A stretch of 8,289 nt of DNA from JBGOUV01 sp041477815 (GCA_041477815.1 JBGOUV010000309.1:1-8289); one strand, 5' to 3'; counted from the stretch's first letter, positions 1-7,539 are shown. Numbers and translations: made by a program. Notes: generated from the letters alone by a model not told the origin.

Positions 1-1040
1 GCCGCGGTCGCCGCGACCGTGATATCGGCGAAGGGCTTACGGTTCTCTCGGATGCAGGCATAGAACTCGTCAGTGGCGTTCTCACTCGCGGACAGCACCG
101 CCTCGGGCACGACCTTCCGAGGCTCACCCTCCGCTTGCATCTCATAGAGGAGCCCCCTGGAGAGGTCCAGAGTCCCCTTCTCGCCGAAAATCATGTACCA
201 GTGCCAGTTCTCCAGTTGCTGGTGGTTGGGTGGGTGCAGGTAGAGCTGGCTGTACTCCAGATACGCGCCGTTCTCATAGGTATAGGACACGCTGAAGCCG
301 TCCATCATGATGGCGCCGGCGGGGATGGTCTTGGGCAGGTACTTCTTGCCGTGCCCGTAGGCGCTCTGGGGATGACCCTGGATGATCCAGTTGCAGCAAT
401 CGATGTTGTGGACGGCGTTCTCGACGATCAGGTCGCCGGAGCGCTTGACGTCGTCGTACCAGGCGGGACGCTCGCGCCGCACCTCGTCCGGCCGCGGCGG
501 CCGCGCCGGCTGCGAGTGACGATGGGCCTTGACCACGAACGTCTGGCCCAGGATCCCGTCCTGATGAATCTGGCGGATGGACTCCTTCAACCCCGGGAAA
601 TAGCGCAACTGCTGGCCGATCTGAAGAAACGTCTTGGCCTTGCGGGCGGCCTTGAGGACCCGGTCCACCTGCTCGGGCGTGATTCCCACCGGCTTCTCGC
701 AGTAGACGTATTTCCCAGCTTCGAGCGCCAACGCGGCCATCTCGGAGTGGAGGTCGCAGGGCGTGGCCACCACCACGGCGTCGACGTCCTTCAAATCGAG
801 CACCTGGCGGTAGTCGGTGAAGGAGCGCGGGTTGTCGCGGCCGGCGCGGCTCAGGGCGCGGTCGCGGTTCTGCGGGTCGATGTCGCAGATCGCCGCCACC
901 TTGACGTTGGCCTGCTCCAGTACCTGGGTGAGCAGGCCGCCGCCGCGGTTCCCTACCCCGATCATGGCGGTGCGGATCTCGGGTCCCGGGGCGGCCACCA
1001 GCGCCGCCGCCGATGCTGAAAGAAAATTGCGTCGATTCAT
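1..1040 (-). CDS. Gfo/Idh/MocA-family oxidoreductase, Tat-exported, partial (C-terminus off the window)
   Basis: I translated this by hand; the frame is open for 346 codons from the ATG at 1040 down to base 1. The N-terminus MNRRNFLSASAAALVAA is a twin-arginine leader (RRNFL, then an alanine-rich stretch), so the enzyme is probably exported folded to the periplasm. A Rossmann fold follows: GVGNRG at residues 28-33, and an acidic residue at the end of the second strand (D53 in ICDID), which suggests NAD rather than NADP. The family EKP motif is at 115-117; its lysine is normally at the active site. The C-terminal alpha/beta domain holds VHNID (H211, D214), matching the conserved His/Asp catalytic region. 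Exported members are usually somewhat over 400 residues, so the end is missing because of the window edge. GGGAGG lies 6 bases before the start. It is the last visible gene of the leftward operon, 16 bp after the receptor gene. The substrate is unknown; a sugar or cyclitol is a family-based guess. Confidence 0.93.
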   Translation of the reverse strand, partial: MNRRNFLSASAAALVAAPGPEIRTAMIGVGNRGGGLLTQVLEQANVKVAAICDIDPQNRDRALSRAGRDNPRSFTDYRQVLDLKDVDAVVVATPCDLHSEMAALALEAGKYVYCEKPVGITPEQVDRVLKAARKAKTFLQIGQQLRYFPGLKESIRQIHQDGILGQTFVVKAHRHSQPARPPRPDEVRRERPAWYDDVKRSGDLIVENAVHNIDCCNWIIQGHPQSAYGHGKKYLPKTIPAGAIMMDGFSVSYTYENGAYLEYSQLYLHPPNHQQLENWHWYMIFGEKGTLDLSRGLLYEMQAEGEPRKVVPEAVLSASENATDEFYACIRENRKPFADITVAATA

Positions 1041-1046
1041 AAACAG

Positions 1047-1052
1047 CCTCCC
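1047..1052 (-). promoter_or_regulatory. Shine-Dalgarno sequence of the distal oxidoreductase gene
   Basis: On the minus strand GGGAGG stands 6 bases before the ATG at 1040. It lies inside the 16-bp gap after the receptor stop codon (1059-1057). This supports the ATG as the true start and translation from the receptor transcript. Confidence 0.75.
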
Positions 1053-1056
1053 GTCG

Positions 1057-4000
1057 CTACCAATATAGCTTCATTCCGAATTGGACCACCCGCATCGACA
1101 GGCGCAAGCTCCGGATCTCGCCCTGGCGCGGGGCGTCGGGCACTACCGAGGTGGCCGTGGCGAAGCCGATGTTGTTGGGCTGGCCGAACTGCGGGGTGTT
1201 GAACGTGTTGAAGAACTCGGCCCGGAACTGCAGTCGGCCGTTGTCGCTGATCTGCGGGATCTTCCAGTTCTTGTAGAGAGACAGGTCGAACACCTTGGCG
1301 CCGGGGGAATTCAGGATGTACGGACCGGTGTTGCCGTAGTGGCACAGGTCGACCCGGCTGGGGATGTTGCAGTCGGTGCGGCGGAAGGCGCTGGGGTCGA
1401 ACCAGAGCTCGCGCGTGGGGTTGTCGATCCGCCCGTCGGCCACGCGGTCCGGCCGGGTGGGGCTGCCGGTGTTCAGGTTGCCGCCGCCCGGCGTGAACGG
1501 GAAGCCGGTGCGCAGGGTGACGATGCCGTTGGTCTGCCAGCCGCCAATCACCGCGCCGGCCACGCCCTTGAAGCGGTTCAGAAACGGCATGTCGTAGACA
1601 TAGTTGATCACGGCGCTGTGGGTCACGTCGAACGGATAGCGGCCGCGGTCGGAGCGGCGGTCCCGCGGATCCTGATAGGCAGGATCGCCGCTGTTGCGGT
1701 CGCCCCCCTCGCCCTGCGCCTTGCTGTAAGAATAAGCCAGACCCAAGGTGAGCCCGCTGCTGTAACGTTTTTCGGCCGTCACCTGGAGCCCATGATAGTT
1801 GCCCTTGGCGTAGCTATCGAGGTAGCGGACGTTGCCCAGCAAGCGGACCGCGTCGGTCTCGCCCTGGCTGACGAAACCTTGAATCGGCCGCCGGCCGTTG
1901 ATATCGGTGTTCGTCGAGGGGCCCGCATTGTTGAAGTTCGGCCAGGTGTTGTCGATATGGCTGGTCTGGCTTCCCACGTAGCCCACCGTCAGGAACGTGT
2001 TCCAGGGCAGCGCCCGCTGGATATCGAAGCTCCACTGGACGTGGCTGGTGTACTTGTTGTCGGGCGGCATCAGGATCAGGTTCACCCGCTGGGAGGTGGG
2101 ATCGAACGATCCTGGGAAGGCATTGTCCAGCGTGAGAACGTCGGTGCCGGCCCGGATCCGGCGGGTGGGGATGGTGTAGGTCTGGCCGGCGTAGGCGTAC
2201 GGGATGCTCAGGGCGGCGTCGGTGATCTGGTTGAAGGTGAAGCTGCCGCCGTTGGGCGGGTTGCGGGTGACGATGTTGAAGTTCTCGAGCTGCTGGCCGT
2301 TGACGAACCAGCCGAAGCCGCTGCGGATCACCCAGCGGTCGGTGGCCCGGTAGGCGAAACCGAGCCGCGGCATGAAGTAGCGGTTGTCGCTTTCGGTCAG
2401 CCGGTAGCCTTTGGTGAAGGGATTGGGGACGTAAGTGGGCCAGGTGCGTCCGTCGGCGCCCTTGCTCAGAATGTCCAGCCGGAGCGTCCGCCAGCCGCCG
2501 AAATTATCGTAGGGGACCTGGAACAGGTCCCAGCGCAGGCCGAAATTCAGGGTCAGTTTGCGACTCGCCTTCCACTCGTCGAGGAAGTAAGCGCTCCAGC
2601 GGTTCTGGCGGGCCTCGTTGTAGGCGAGCCCCTCGGCCGACTGCGTGCCGTTGACATATCCCAGGAGCCAGCCGGCCAGGACGTAGCCGCCGGGACAGCA
2701 GTCAATCCGTCCGCGGGGGTCGTTGCTGGACCCGGCATCGAGCATCGGCCGGCGAAACTCAAATCCCATCTTGAATCCGTGGCTGCCGTGGATGACGGCC
2801 AGGTTGTCGGTGAACTGATACTGGTTGGCGTCGGCGTAGCCTGGCTCACTGTTGTCGCGGTCCCCGGGGACGTTCAGCCCCGAGAAGTGCGGGATGCCGG
2901 CTTCCAGGGGTGTGAGCTTGCGGTTGTTCTGCGAGATCTGCCGGAATTTCCCGATGCCCAGCGCATCCAGGTCGAAATTCGTGTTGGTCCGGTTGCTGTA
3001 GTTGCTCTCCTTGGAGTGGTACCAGCCGAAGCGCGCTTCGTTGAGGATCCTGGCGTTGAAGATGTGGATCCACGCCCCGGCCCAGTTGGAGGGGTTCATT
3101 TCATAGGTGCGCGGGAAAAACGGGTTGATGTCGAACGGCTCACTCTTCTCGCGGTCGCCGATCCAGCGGACGAACACCTTGTCGTTGGCGCCGAAATTGT
3201 GGTCGAAGCGGAAGAAGACCTGATTCGAATACACCGTCAGGGGGACGGAGGCCATCACGTTGTTGTCCAGGGGATCCGCTCGGGTAAAGTTGGGCAGCGG
3301 CATGAAATTGTTGAGGAAGCTTTGAGCGTTCCGGTTGATGCGGCTGGCCGGGATGATATTGCTGATGGCCCCGCTGGCGTCCCGGAACGGCTCCCCGGTC
3401 AGCGGATCGAAGATGACGATCGGGGCGCGGATCGCGCGGCCGTTCTGGAGAGGCGGCGTCAGCAGCGAAGAGAAGTCGCCATTGCGGAAGGCCTGCGGAT
3501 ACCAGAAGGTCTCGCGCGTGGTCTCCTGCCGCTGCCGGAGTCCCTCATAGTTGAAGCTCCAGAACGTGCGGTTCTTGCCGTTGTAGACGCCGGGGATGTA
3601 GACCGGGCCGCTCACAAAAGCGCCGAACTGGTTGCGGCGGAGCACGTTCGCATCGATGCGGCGGGCATCGGCGGGGAGCTGGAAGTTGAGGAAGTAGTCC
3701 TTGGCCGCCAGCTTATCGTTGCGCAGGAATTCGAAGATCGTGCCCCGGAACTGGTTGGTCCCCGACTTCATGGCAATCTGGACCACGGCGCCGCTATTCT
3801 GGCCGTACTCCGCCGAATAGGAGCTGGTCTGGACTTTGAATTCCTCGATGGCGTCGATCGAGGGCGTAAATGCCACCATGTTCACCTGGGAGCCGGTGAC
3901 CACCACGCCGTCGAGGGTGACCTGCTGGTTGACGGCGCGCTGGCCGTTGGCGCTGACCTGGACCATGCGACCAGGAATCTGGCCGCCGGCGCCGTCCACG

Positions 4001-4509
4001 CCGGTGCGCTGGAATCCGAACTGCACGCCGGGGGTGAGCACCGCCAAGCCGGAAATGTTGCGGCCGTTCAAGGGCAATTCGATTACGCGCTTGTTGTCGA
4101 TCACCTGGCCCACGGCCGCATCGTCGGTCTTCAACTGCACCAGCGTGGCCGAGACCTCCACGGTCTCCCGGGTTTCACCCACCGCCAGCTCGAAATTGAC
4201 GCGGGCCTTCTGCTGGAGCTGTACGGTGACGCCCTTAGTTTCCTGGGTTCGGAAGCCCGGGGCTTGCGCGGTTACCGTGTATTCGCCGATCTCGATCAGG
4301 GGAAACGAATAGTCGCCGGTGGGGGTGGCGGTGGTGATGCGCCGCTCGCCGGTGGCGGAGCGGAACAGGGTGACCTGGGCGTTGGGGATCACAGCGCCGG
4401 TCGCGTCGGTGACCGTGCCCAGGATTTCGGTTGAAGTGGTTTGAGCCAGAGCCTGCGCCGCCAGGAGCAGGACAAGAGGCGTAATTGCTGCACCCCGTTG
4501 CAAAGTCAT
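1057..4509 (-). CDS. TonB-dependent receptor-like outer-membrane protein with N-terminal carboxypeptidase-regulatory-like domain (Oar type)
   Basis: This 1150-residue protein is complete. Residues 1-22 are a Sec signal peptide (hydrophobic PLVLLLAAQALA, likely cleaved before QTTS). Residues about 27-110 form a carboxypeptidase-regulatory-like beta-sandwich (GTVTDATGAVIPNAQVTL). A plug-type domain follows at about 120-255, with ELPLNGRN (144-151), VTLDGV (197-202) and the IEEFKV...YSAEYG segment (221-236). The remainder is a long beta-barrel region ending in VVQFGMKLYW, whose terminal aromatic residue fits recognition by the BAM outer-membrane assembly machinery. Length and architecture match the Oar-like receptors abundant in Acidobacteriota. 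No clear N-terminal TonB box is visible, as is common in this subfamily, so energised transport is assumed. The only cysteines are C604/C605 and C1047/C1056, which could form disulfides outside the cytoplasm. GGAGG precedes the ATG by 6 bases. The flanking oxidoreductase genes suggest a sugar-like ligand, but nothing in the sequence identifies it. Confidence 0.93.
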   Translation of the reverse strand: MTLQRGAAITPLVLLLAAQALAQTTSTEILGTVTDATGAVIPNAQVTLFRSATGERRITTATPTGDYSFPLIEIGEYTVTAQAPGFRTQETKGVTVQLQQKARVNFELAVGETRETVEVSATLVQLKTDDAAVGQVIDNKRVIELPLNGRNISGLAVLTPGVQFGFQRTGVDGAGGQIPGRMVQVSANGQRAVNQQVTLDGVVVTGSQVNMVAFTPSIDAIEEFKVQTSSYSAEYGQNSGAVVQIAMKSGTNQFRGTIFEFLRNDKLAAKDYFLNFQLPADARRIDANVLRRNQFGAFVSGPVYIPGVYNGKNRTFWSFNYEGLRQRQETTRETFWYPQAFRNGDFSSLLTPPLQNGRAIRAPIVIFDPLTGEPFRDASGAISNIIPASRINRNAQSFLNNFMPLPNFTRADPLDNNVMASVPLTVYSNQVFFRFDHNFGANDKVFVRWIGDREKSEPFDINPFFPRTYEMNPSNWAGAWIHIFNARILNEARFGWYHSKESNYSNRTNTNFDLDALGIGKFRQISQNNRKLTPLEAGIPHFSGLNVPGDRDNSEPGYADANQYQFTDNLAVIHGSHGFKMGFEFRRPMLDAGSSNDPRGRIDCCPGGYVLAGWLLGYVNGTQSAEGLAYNEARQNRWSAYFLDEWKASRKLTLNFGLRWDLFQVPYDNFGGWRTLRLDILSKGADGRTWPTYVPNPFTKGYRLTESDNRYFMPRLGFAYRATDRWVIRSGFGWFVNGQQLENFNIVTRNPPNGGSFTFNQITDAALSIPYAYAGQTYTIPTRRIRAGTDVLTLDNAFPGSFDPTSQRVNLILMPPDNKYTSHVQWSFDIQRALPWNTFLTVGYVGSQTSHIDNTWPNFNNAGPSTNTDINGRRPIQGFVSQGETDAVRLLGNVRYLDSYAKGNYHGLQVTAEKRYSSGLTLGLAYSYSKAQGEGGDRNSGDPAYQDPRDRRSDRGRYPFDVTHSAVINYVYDMPFLNRFKGVAGAVIGGWQTNGIVTLRTGFPFTPGGGNLNTGSPTRPDRVADGRIDNPTRELWFDPSAFRRTDCNIPSRVDLCHYGNTGPYILNSPGAKVFDLSLYKNWKIPQISDNGRLQFRAEFFNTFNTPQFGQPNNIGFATATSVVPDAPRQGEIRSLRLSMRVVQFGMKLYW

Positions 4510-4515
4510 AACCGG

Positions 4516-4520
4516 CCTCC
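4516..4520 (-). promoter_or_regulatory. Shine-Dalgarno sequence of the receptor gene
   Basis: On the minus strand GGAGG (preceded by T) sits 6 bases before the ATG at 4509, within the 22-bp gap after the upstream oxidoreductase gene. The gap is too small for a terminator plus promoter, so the receptor is probably co-transcribed with that gene. Confidence 0.75.
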
Positions 4521-4531
4521 AGCCTTCGGAC

Positions 4532-5539
4532 CTATATCATGTCACACGCCCGCAGCAGAGTCTCCTGTACCAGCAACTCTTGCGCGGGGCTGGTCGCCAG
4601 CGGCCGGCCGTCGCGGATGGCGGCGGCCAGGGCGGCGAACTCGTCCACGTAGCGGCGGTACTCGGGCAGCGGCTGCTTCTGCGGTCCCGCGGCCAGGTGG
4701 AAGGTCAGCTCCGGCGGCTCGAGCGGCCGCACCACGGCGGTCCCCTTCGTCCCCAGAACCTCGAAACTCCGCAGCGGCCCCGCCCCGGGATGCATCGACG
4801 CGCTGGTAATGGTGGCCAGCGCCCGGGGATACTCGAAGAGCGCCACGGTATTATCGGCCAAGCCGTCCTGATACCCGCCATGGCGGCGCAGAACCGGCGT
4901 GACCCGCTCCGGGCGTCCCAGCAGCCGCACCAGCGGCTCAATCAGGTGGCCTCCCAGCTCGAACATCTGGCCGCCCCGAAACCGGGCCAGTTCCAGGCGC
5001 ATGGCCGGCGCGATGGAGGTGTGAATGGTCCCGCGCACTTGATACACGTCGCCCAGCCGGCCCTGCCGCGCGGCGTCCAAGGCGGCGTTGATCCCCGGAT
5101 GGTAGCGCCACATATATCCCACCTGAAGAATCCGCCCTCTCCTCACGGCGAGGTCCAGCAGCCCGCGCAGACCCTCCATGGTGTCGGCCGGCGGCTTCTC
5201 CACCAGGACGTGCTTGCCTGCCTCCAGCCCCAGCTTTGCCAGCGAGGCGTGGTCCCGGACCTCCGACTCTACGGCCACCACATCAATCGACGGATCAGCC
5301 AGCAGCTTGTCGCGGTCGAGCAACGTGACCCCGTCGGCTTTGAACCGGCCGGCCACATGAGTATCCGGCTCCCAGACGCCTGCCAGGTCCCACCGGTCCG
5401 ACCGCCGCGCGATGTCGACCTTGGCCCGCGCATGGGAATGGCTGACCCCCAGGAACGCAATCCTGATCCGCCCGCCTGGCGTGGCCGCCGCCACCCCCGC
5501 GACCCCCAACAGAAATCTGCGTCTTTGCACTTCCGCCAT
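4532..5539 (-). CDS. Gfo/Idh/MocA-family oxidoreductase, Tat-exported, with atypical nucleotide-binding loop
   Basis: This 335-residue protein is the first gene of the leftward operon. The start at 5539 (MAEVQRRRFLLGVAGVAAA) gives a compact twin-arginine leader; an in-frame ATG at 5608 would add 23 unconvincing residues and overlap the divergent gene. The Rossmann domain runs from about residue 24 to 140. Its glycine loop reads GVSHSHA (31-37) instead of GxGxxG, and E57 ends the second strand where NAD-binding members have an acid. EKP is at 114-116. The C-terminal domain has ELGGHLIEPLVRLLG (194-208): H198 is at the usual catalytic histidine position, but E201 replaces the usual aspartate. 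It is shorter than its partner at 1-1040 and clearly divergent from it, so the two are paralogues rather than a recent duplication. A weak GGGG lies 4 bases before the ATG. NAD(P)-dependent oxidation of a sugar-like substrate is the family expectation; the altered motifs leave catalysis less certain. Confidence 0.9.
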   Translation of the reverse strand: MAEVQRRRFLLGVAGVAAATPGGRIRIAFLGVSHSHARAKVDIARRSDRWDLAGVWEPDTHVAGRFKADGVTLLDRDKLLADPSIDVVAVESEVRDHASLAKLGLEAGKHVLVEKPPADTMEGLRGLLDLAVRRGRILQVGYMWRYHPGINAALDAARQGRLGDVYQVRGTIHTSIAPAMRLELARFRGGQMFELGGHLIEPLVRLLGRPERVTPVLRRHGGYQDGLADNTVALFEYPRALATITSASMHPGAGPLRSFEVLGTKGTAVVRPLEPPELTFHLAAGPQKQPLPEYRRYVDEFAALAAAIRDGRPLATSPAQELLVQETLLRACDMI

Positions 5540-5551
5540 AGTACCCCAAGT

Positions 5552-5557
5552 TGTATA
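5552..5557 (-). promoter_or_regulatory. Possible -10 element of the leftward operon
   Basis: On the minus strand TATACA (4 of 6 matches to TATAAT) ends 12 bases before the ATG at 5539. It overlaps the rightward TATAAT on the opposite strand. No convincing -35 is seen upstream, where the sequence is already coding for the divergent gene. A promoter somewhere in this gap is required by gene organisation unless the operon is driven from within 5569-7539; the exact hexamer is uncertain. Confidence 0.3.
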
Positions 5558-5559
5558 AT
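5554..5559 (+). promoter_or_regulatory. Consensus -10 box (TATAAT) of the rightward unit, close to the start codon
   Basis: A perfect TATAAT stands in an otherwise GC-rich region, with 9 bases between it and the ATG at 5569. A typical start site 6-8 bases downstream of the box would give a transcript with a 0-3 base leader. That agrees with the absence of a Shine-Dalgarno sequence before this ATG. The -35 region at 17-bp spacing (TTCCGC, 5531-5536) is poor and lies inside the first codons of the divergent gene. Confidence 0.5.
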
Positions 5560-5568
5560 CTGGGTAAC

Positions 5569-7539
5569 ATGCGCAGGATATTGATTCTCGCCACGGCGGC
5601 GGTGGCATGCTGGGGAGCGTCTGAGTATACGGCCGCTGAACGCCGCCACTGGTCGTTTCAAAAGCGGTCGCAGCCCGCCATCCCCGAGTTTACCGACCCC
5701 GCCGATCGCGCCTGGGTCAAGAATCCCGTGGACGCCTTCATCCTCGCCCGCCTGAAGAAGGAGGGCCTGCGCCCGGCGCCCAAGGCCGACCGGCTCACCC
5801 TGGTCCGGCGCCTCTATTTCGACCTGCTCGGTCTGCCGCCGACCCCCACCGAGAGCAGCGCCTTCGTCAACGACCGCTCCCCGGACGCCTGGGAGAAACT
5901 CATCGAACGCCTGCTCGACAACCCCCACTACGGCGAGCGCTGGGGTCAGCATTGGCTCGACGTAGTCCGGTTCGCCGAAAGCGACGGCTTCGAGTATGAC
6001 ACCCACCGCCAGCACGCCTGGCGTTTCCGAGATTATGTCATCCAGTCGTTCAACGCCGACAAGCCCTACGACCGCTTCCTCACCGAGCAGCTCGCCGGCG
6101 ACGAGATCGACCCCAGCGACCAGGTGCTGCGCATCGCCTCGGGCTTCAACCGTCTCGGCCCGCTGCGCAAGAACGCCGGCAACCAGGAAGTGGCCAGCTC
6201 GCGCAACGAGGTGCTGACAGAAATGATCAACGTGGTCGGCGCCGGAATGCTCGGCGTCACCCTGGGGTGCGCCCGCTGCCACGACCACAAGTTCGATCCT
6301 ATCCGCCAGAAAGACTACTACCGTATCCAGGCCTACTTCGCCACTACCTGGGACAAGGATGTAAGCCTGGCCACGTCCGAACAGCAGACCGTCTGGCAGG
6401 CCCAGATGGACGGCGTGGAGAAGGAAATCCGGCGGATGCGCACCTCTATGCGCGGCCTGAAGGGCGAGGCCCGCAAGGAGCTGGAAGCGAAGCTGGCCGA
6501 GATCGAGGAGCGCAAGCCCGAGCCCCTGCCCTCGCTCTACGGCGTCTCCGACGACCCCGAGAAGGTGTCGCCGATCCACGTCCTGGCTCGGGGCGACTAC
6601 CAGCACAAGGGCGACCCGGTGGGGATGCGGCCGCTGGGCGTGCTGCTGCCCGACGGCGCCCCCGAGCTGCCGCTCAATACGAAGACGCCGCGCACCCTGC
6701 TGGCCCGCTGGATCACCGACCCCGAGAACCCCCTCCCCTCCCGGGTAATGGCCAACCGCCTCTGGTATCACCACTTCGGACGCGGCATCGTCGCCACCCC
6801 CAACGATTTCGGCAACATGGGCCCCAGTCCCAGCCATCCCGAGCTTCTGGACTGGCTGGCCAACGAGCTGGTGGGCCGTGGCTGGCGCATCAAGGCCATG
6901 CATCGCCTCATCCTCAGCAGCAGTAGTTATCAGCAGTCCCACAACTCCCCGACCGCCGCCGCCGCTCTGGCCAAGGATCCCGACAACAAGCTGCTGTGGC
7001 GTTTCTCTCGCCGGCGTCTGGAGGCCGAGGAGATCCGCGACGCCATGCTGCTGGCCTCCGGCAAGCTGAACCGCACCGCCGGCGGGCCCAGCGTCATCGT
7101 TCCGGTAGACAAGGAATTGATCAACCTGCTCTACAAGCCCTCCCAGTGGGCCATCGACCGCAACCCCGAGGAGCACGACCGTCGCAGCGTCTACCTGATC
7201 TTCAAGCGCAACCTGCGCCTGCCGTTTATGGAGGTCTTCGACGCCCCGGACCTGGCGCTCAGTTGCCCGCGCCGCGAGCAGAGCACGCACGCCCCGCAGG
7301 CCCTGGAGCTGCTGAACGGCGATCTCTCGAACCGCCTGGCCGAGGCGCTGGCGGACCGCCTGCGCCGGGAGGCCGGCGCCCATCCGGTGGAGGTCGCCGA
7401 CCGCGCCTACCGCCTGGTCGCCGGCCGCGGCCCCTCCGCCAAGGAACGCCAGATGGCGGTCGACTTCCTGAAGACCCAACCCCTGCGCGAGCTCGCGCTG
7501 GCTATGTTCAACCTCAACGCTTTCTTGTATGTGGAATAG
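5569..7539 (+). CDS. Exported DUF1549/DUF1553 (PSCyt2-PSD1) protein with one CxxCH motif
   Basis: This 656-residue protein has a short signal peptide (MRRILILATAAVA, then C14). It may be cut by signal peptidase I or, less likely, be a lipoprotein, since AVAC is a weak lipobox. The HWSFQ segment (28-32) is typical of the start of the family core. DUF1549 covers about 50-260 (NPVDAFILARL; RRLYFDLLGLPPTP; YGERWGQHWLDVVRFAESDG) and contains CARCHDHKFDPI (234-245), a c-type-haem CxxCH motif conserved in PSCyt2. A charged, probably coiled-coil linker occupies about 276-317. DUF1553 follows at about 372-645 (RTLLARWITDPENPLPSRVMANRLWYHHFGRGIV; HPELLDWLANELV; RRRLEAEEIRDAML; QSTHAPQALELLN). Larger relatives often carry an extra N-terminal PSCyt1 cytochrome domain; here it is absent. 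The ATG at 5569 is preferred over an in-frame TTG at 5551, which would lie on the -10 box. The biochemical function is unknown. The gene is tightly paired with the following DUF1501 gene. Confidence 0.93.
   Translation: MRRILILATAAVACWGASEYTAAERRHWSFQKRSQPAIPEFTDPADRAWVKNPVDAFILARLKKEGLRPAPKADRLTLVRRLYFDLLGLPPTPTESSAFVNDRSPDAWEKLIERLLDNPHYGERWGQHWLDVVRFAESDGFEYDTHRQHAWRFRDYVIQSFNADKPYDRFLTEQLAGDEIDPSDQVLRIASGFNRLGPLRKNAGNQEVASSRNEVLTEMINVVGAGMLGVTLGCARCHDHKFDPIRQKDYYRIQAYFATTWDKDVSLATSEQQTVWQAQMDGVEKEIRRMRTSMRGLKGEARKELEAKLAEIEERKPEPLPSLYGVSDDPEKVSPIHVLARGDYQHKGDPVGMRPLGVLLPDGAPELPLNTKTPRTLLARWITDPENPLPSRVMANRLWYHHFGRGIVATPNDFGNMGPSPSHPELLDWLANELVGRGWRIKAMHRLILSSSSYQQSHNSPTAAAALAKDPDNKLLWRFSRRRLEAEEIRDAMLLASGKLNRTAGGPSVIVPVDKELINLLYKPSQWAIDRNPEEHDRRSVYLIFKRNLRLPFMEVFDAPDLALSCPRREQSTHAPQALELLNGDLSNRLAEALADRLRREAGAHPVEVADRAYRLVAGRGPSAKERQMAVDFLKTQPLRELALAMFNLNAFLYVE

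Larger units (their letters stand above)
5541..5568. repeat. Imperfect inverted repeat spanning the divergent promoter gap (possible operator)
   Basis: GTACCCCA (5541-5548) and TGGGTAAC (5561-5568) are inverted copies matching at 6 of 8 positions, with CCCA/TGGG perfect, separated by 12 bp that contain the TATAAT box. The centre-to-centre spacing is about 20 bp, roughly two helical turns, which would suit a dimeric regulator acting on both units. The arms are short and imperfect, so chance is a real alternative. Confidence 0.25.

Noticed and set aside
135..1019. 294-codon plus-strand frame opposite the distal oxidoreductase
   Set aside because: The minus strand carries a full Tat leader, GVGNRG, EKP and VHNID motifs in an uninterrupted frame; the plus-strand translation resembles no protein family.
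1081..4434. 1117-codon open frame on the plus strand, antisense to the receptor gene
   Set aside because: It uses the same codon triplets in reverse register. Sense TTA, CTA and TCA are avoided in this GC-rich gene, so no antisense stops arise. The translation is low-complexity and rich in V, A, G, R and H with no recognisable domain, while the opposite strand encodes a clear receptor.
4510..4531. Possible terminator or internal promoter between oxidoreductase and receptor
   Set aside because: The gap is only 22 bp, contains a Shine-Dalgarno sequence, and shows no hairpin with a T tract or -10/-35 pair.
5551..5568. TTG at 5551 as the start of the DUF1549/DUF1553 protein
   Set aside because: It overlaps the TATAAT box and adds MYNLGN before a good signal peptide that begins at the ATG at 5569.
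4580..5584. 334-codon plus-strand frame opposite the short oxidoreductase
   Set aside because: It is a shadow rich in Q, R, P and H, with no motif or ribosome site, and overlaps the real gene and the promoter gap.
5540..5608. Upstream in-frame ATG at 5608 for the short oxidoreductase
   Set aside because: The 23 added residues do not look like a leader and would overlap the divergent gene; the ATG at 5539 starts directly with a twin-arginine signal.
5269..7479. 736-codon open frame on the minus strand, antisense to the DUF1549/DUF1553 gene and running into the short oxidoreductase gene
   Set aside because: It is again in codon-on-codon register with the DUF1549/1553 gene and then reads the oxidoreductase in a wrong frame. 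No domain or leader is seen.
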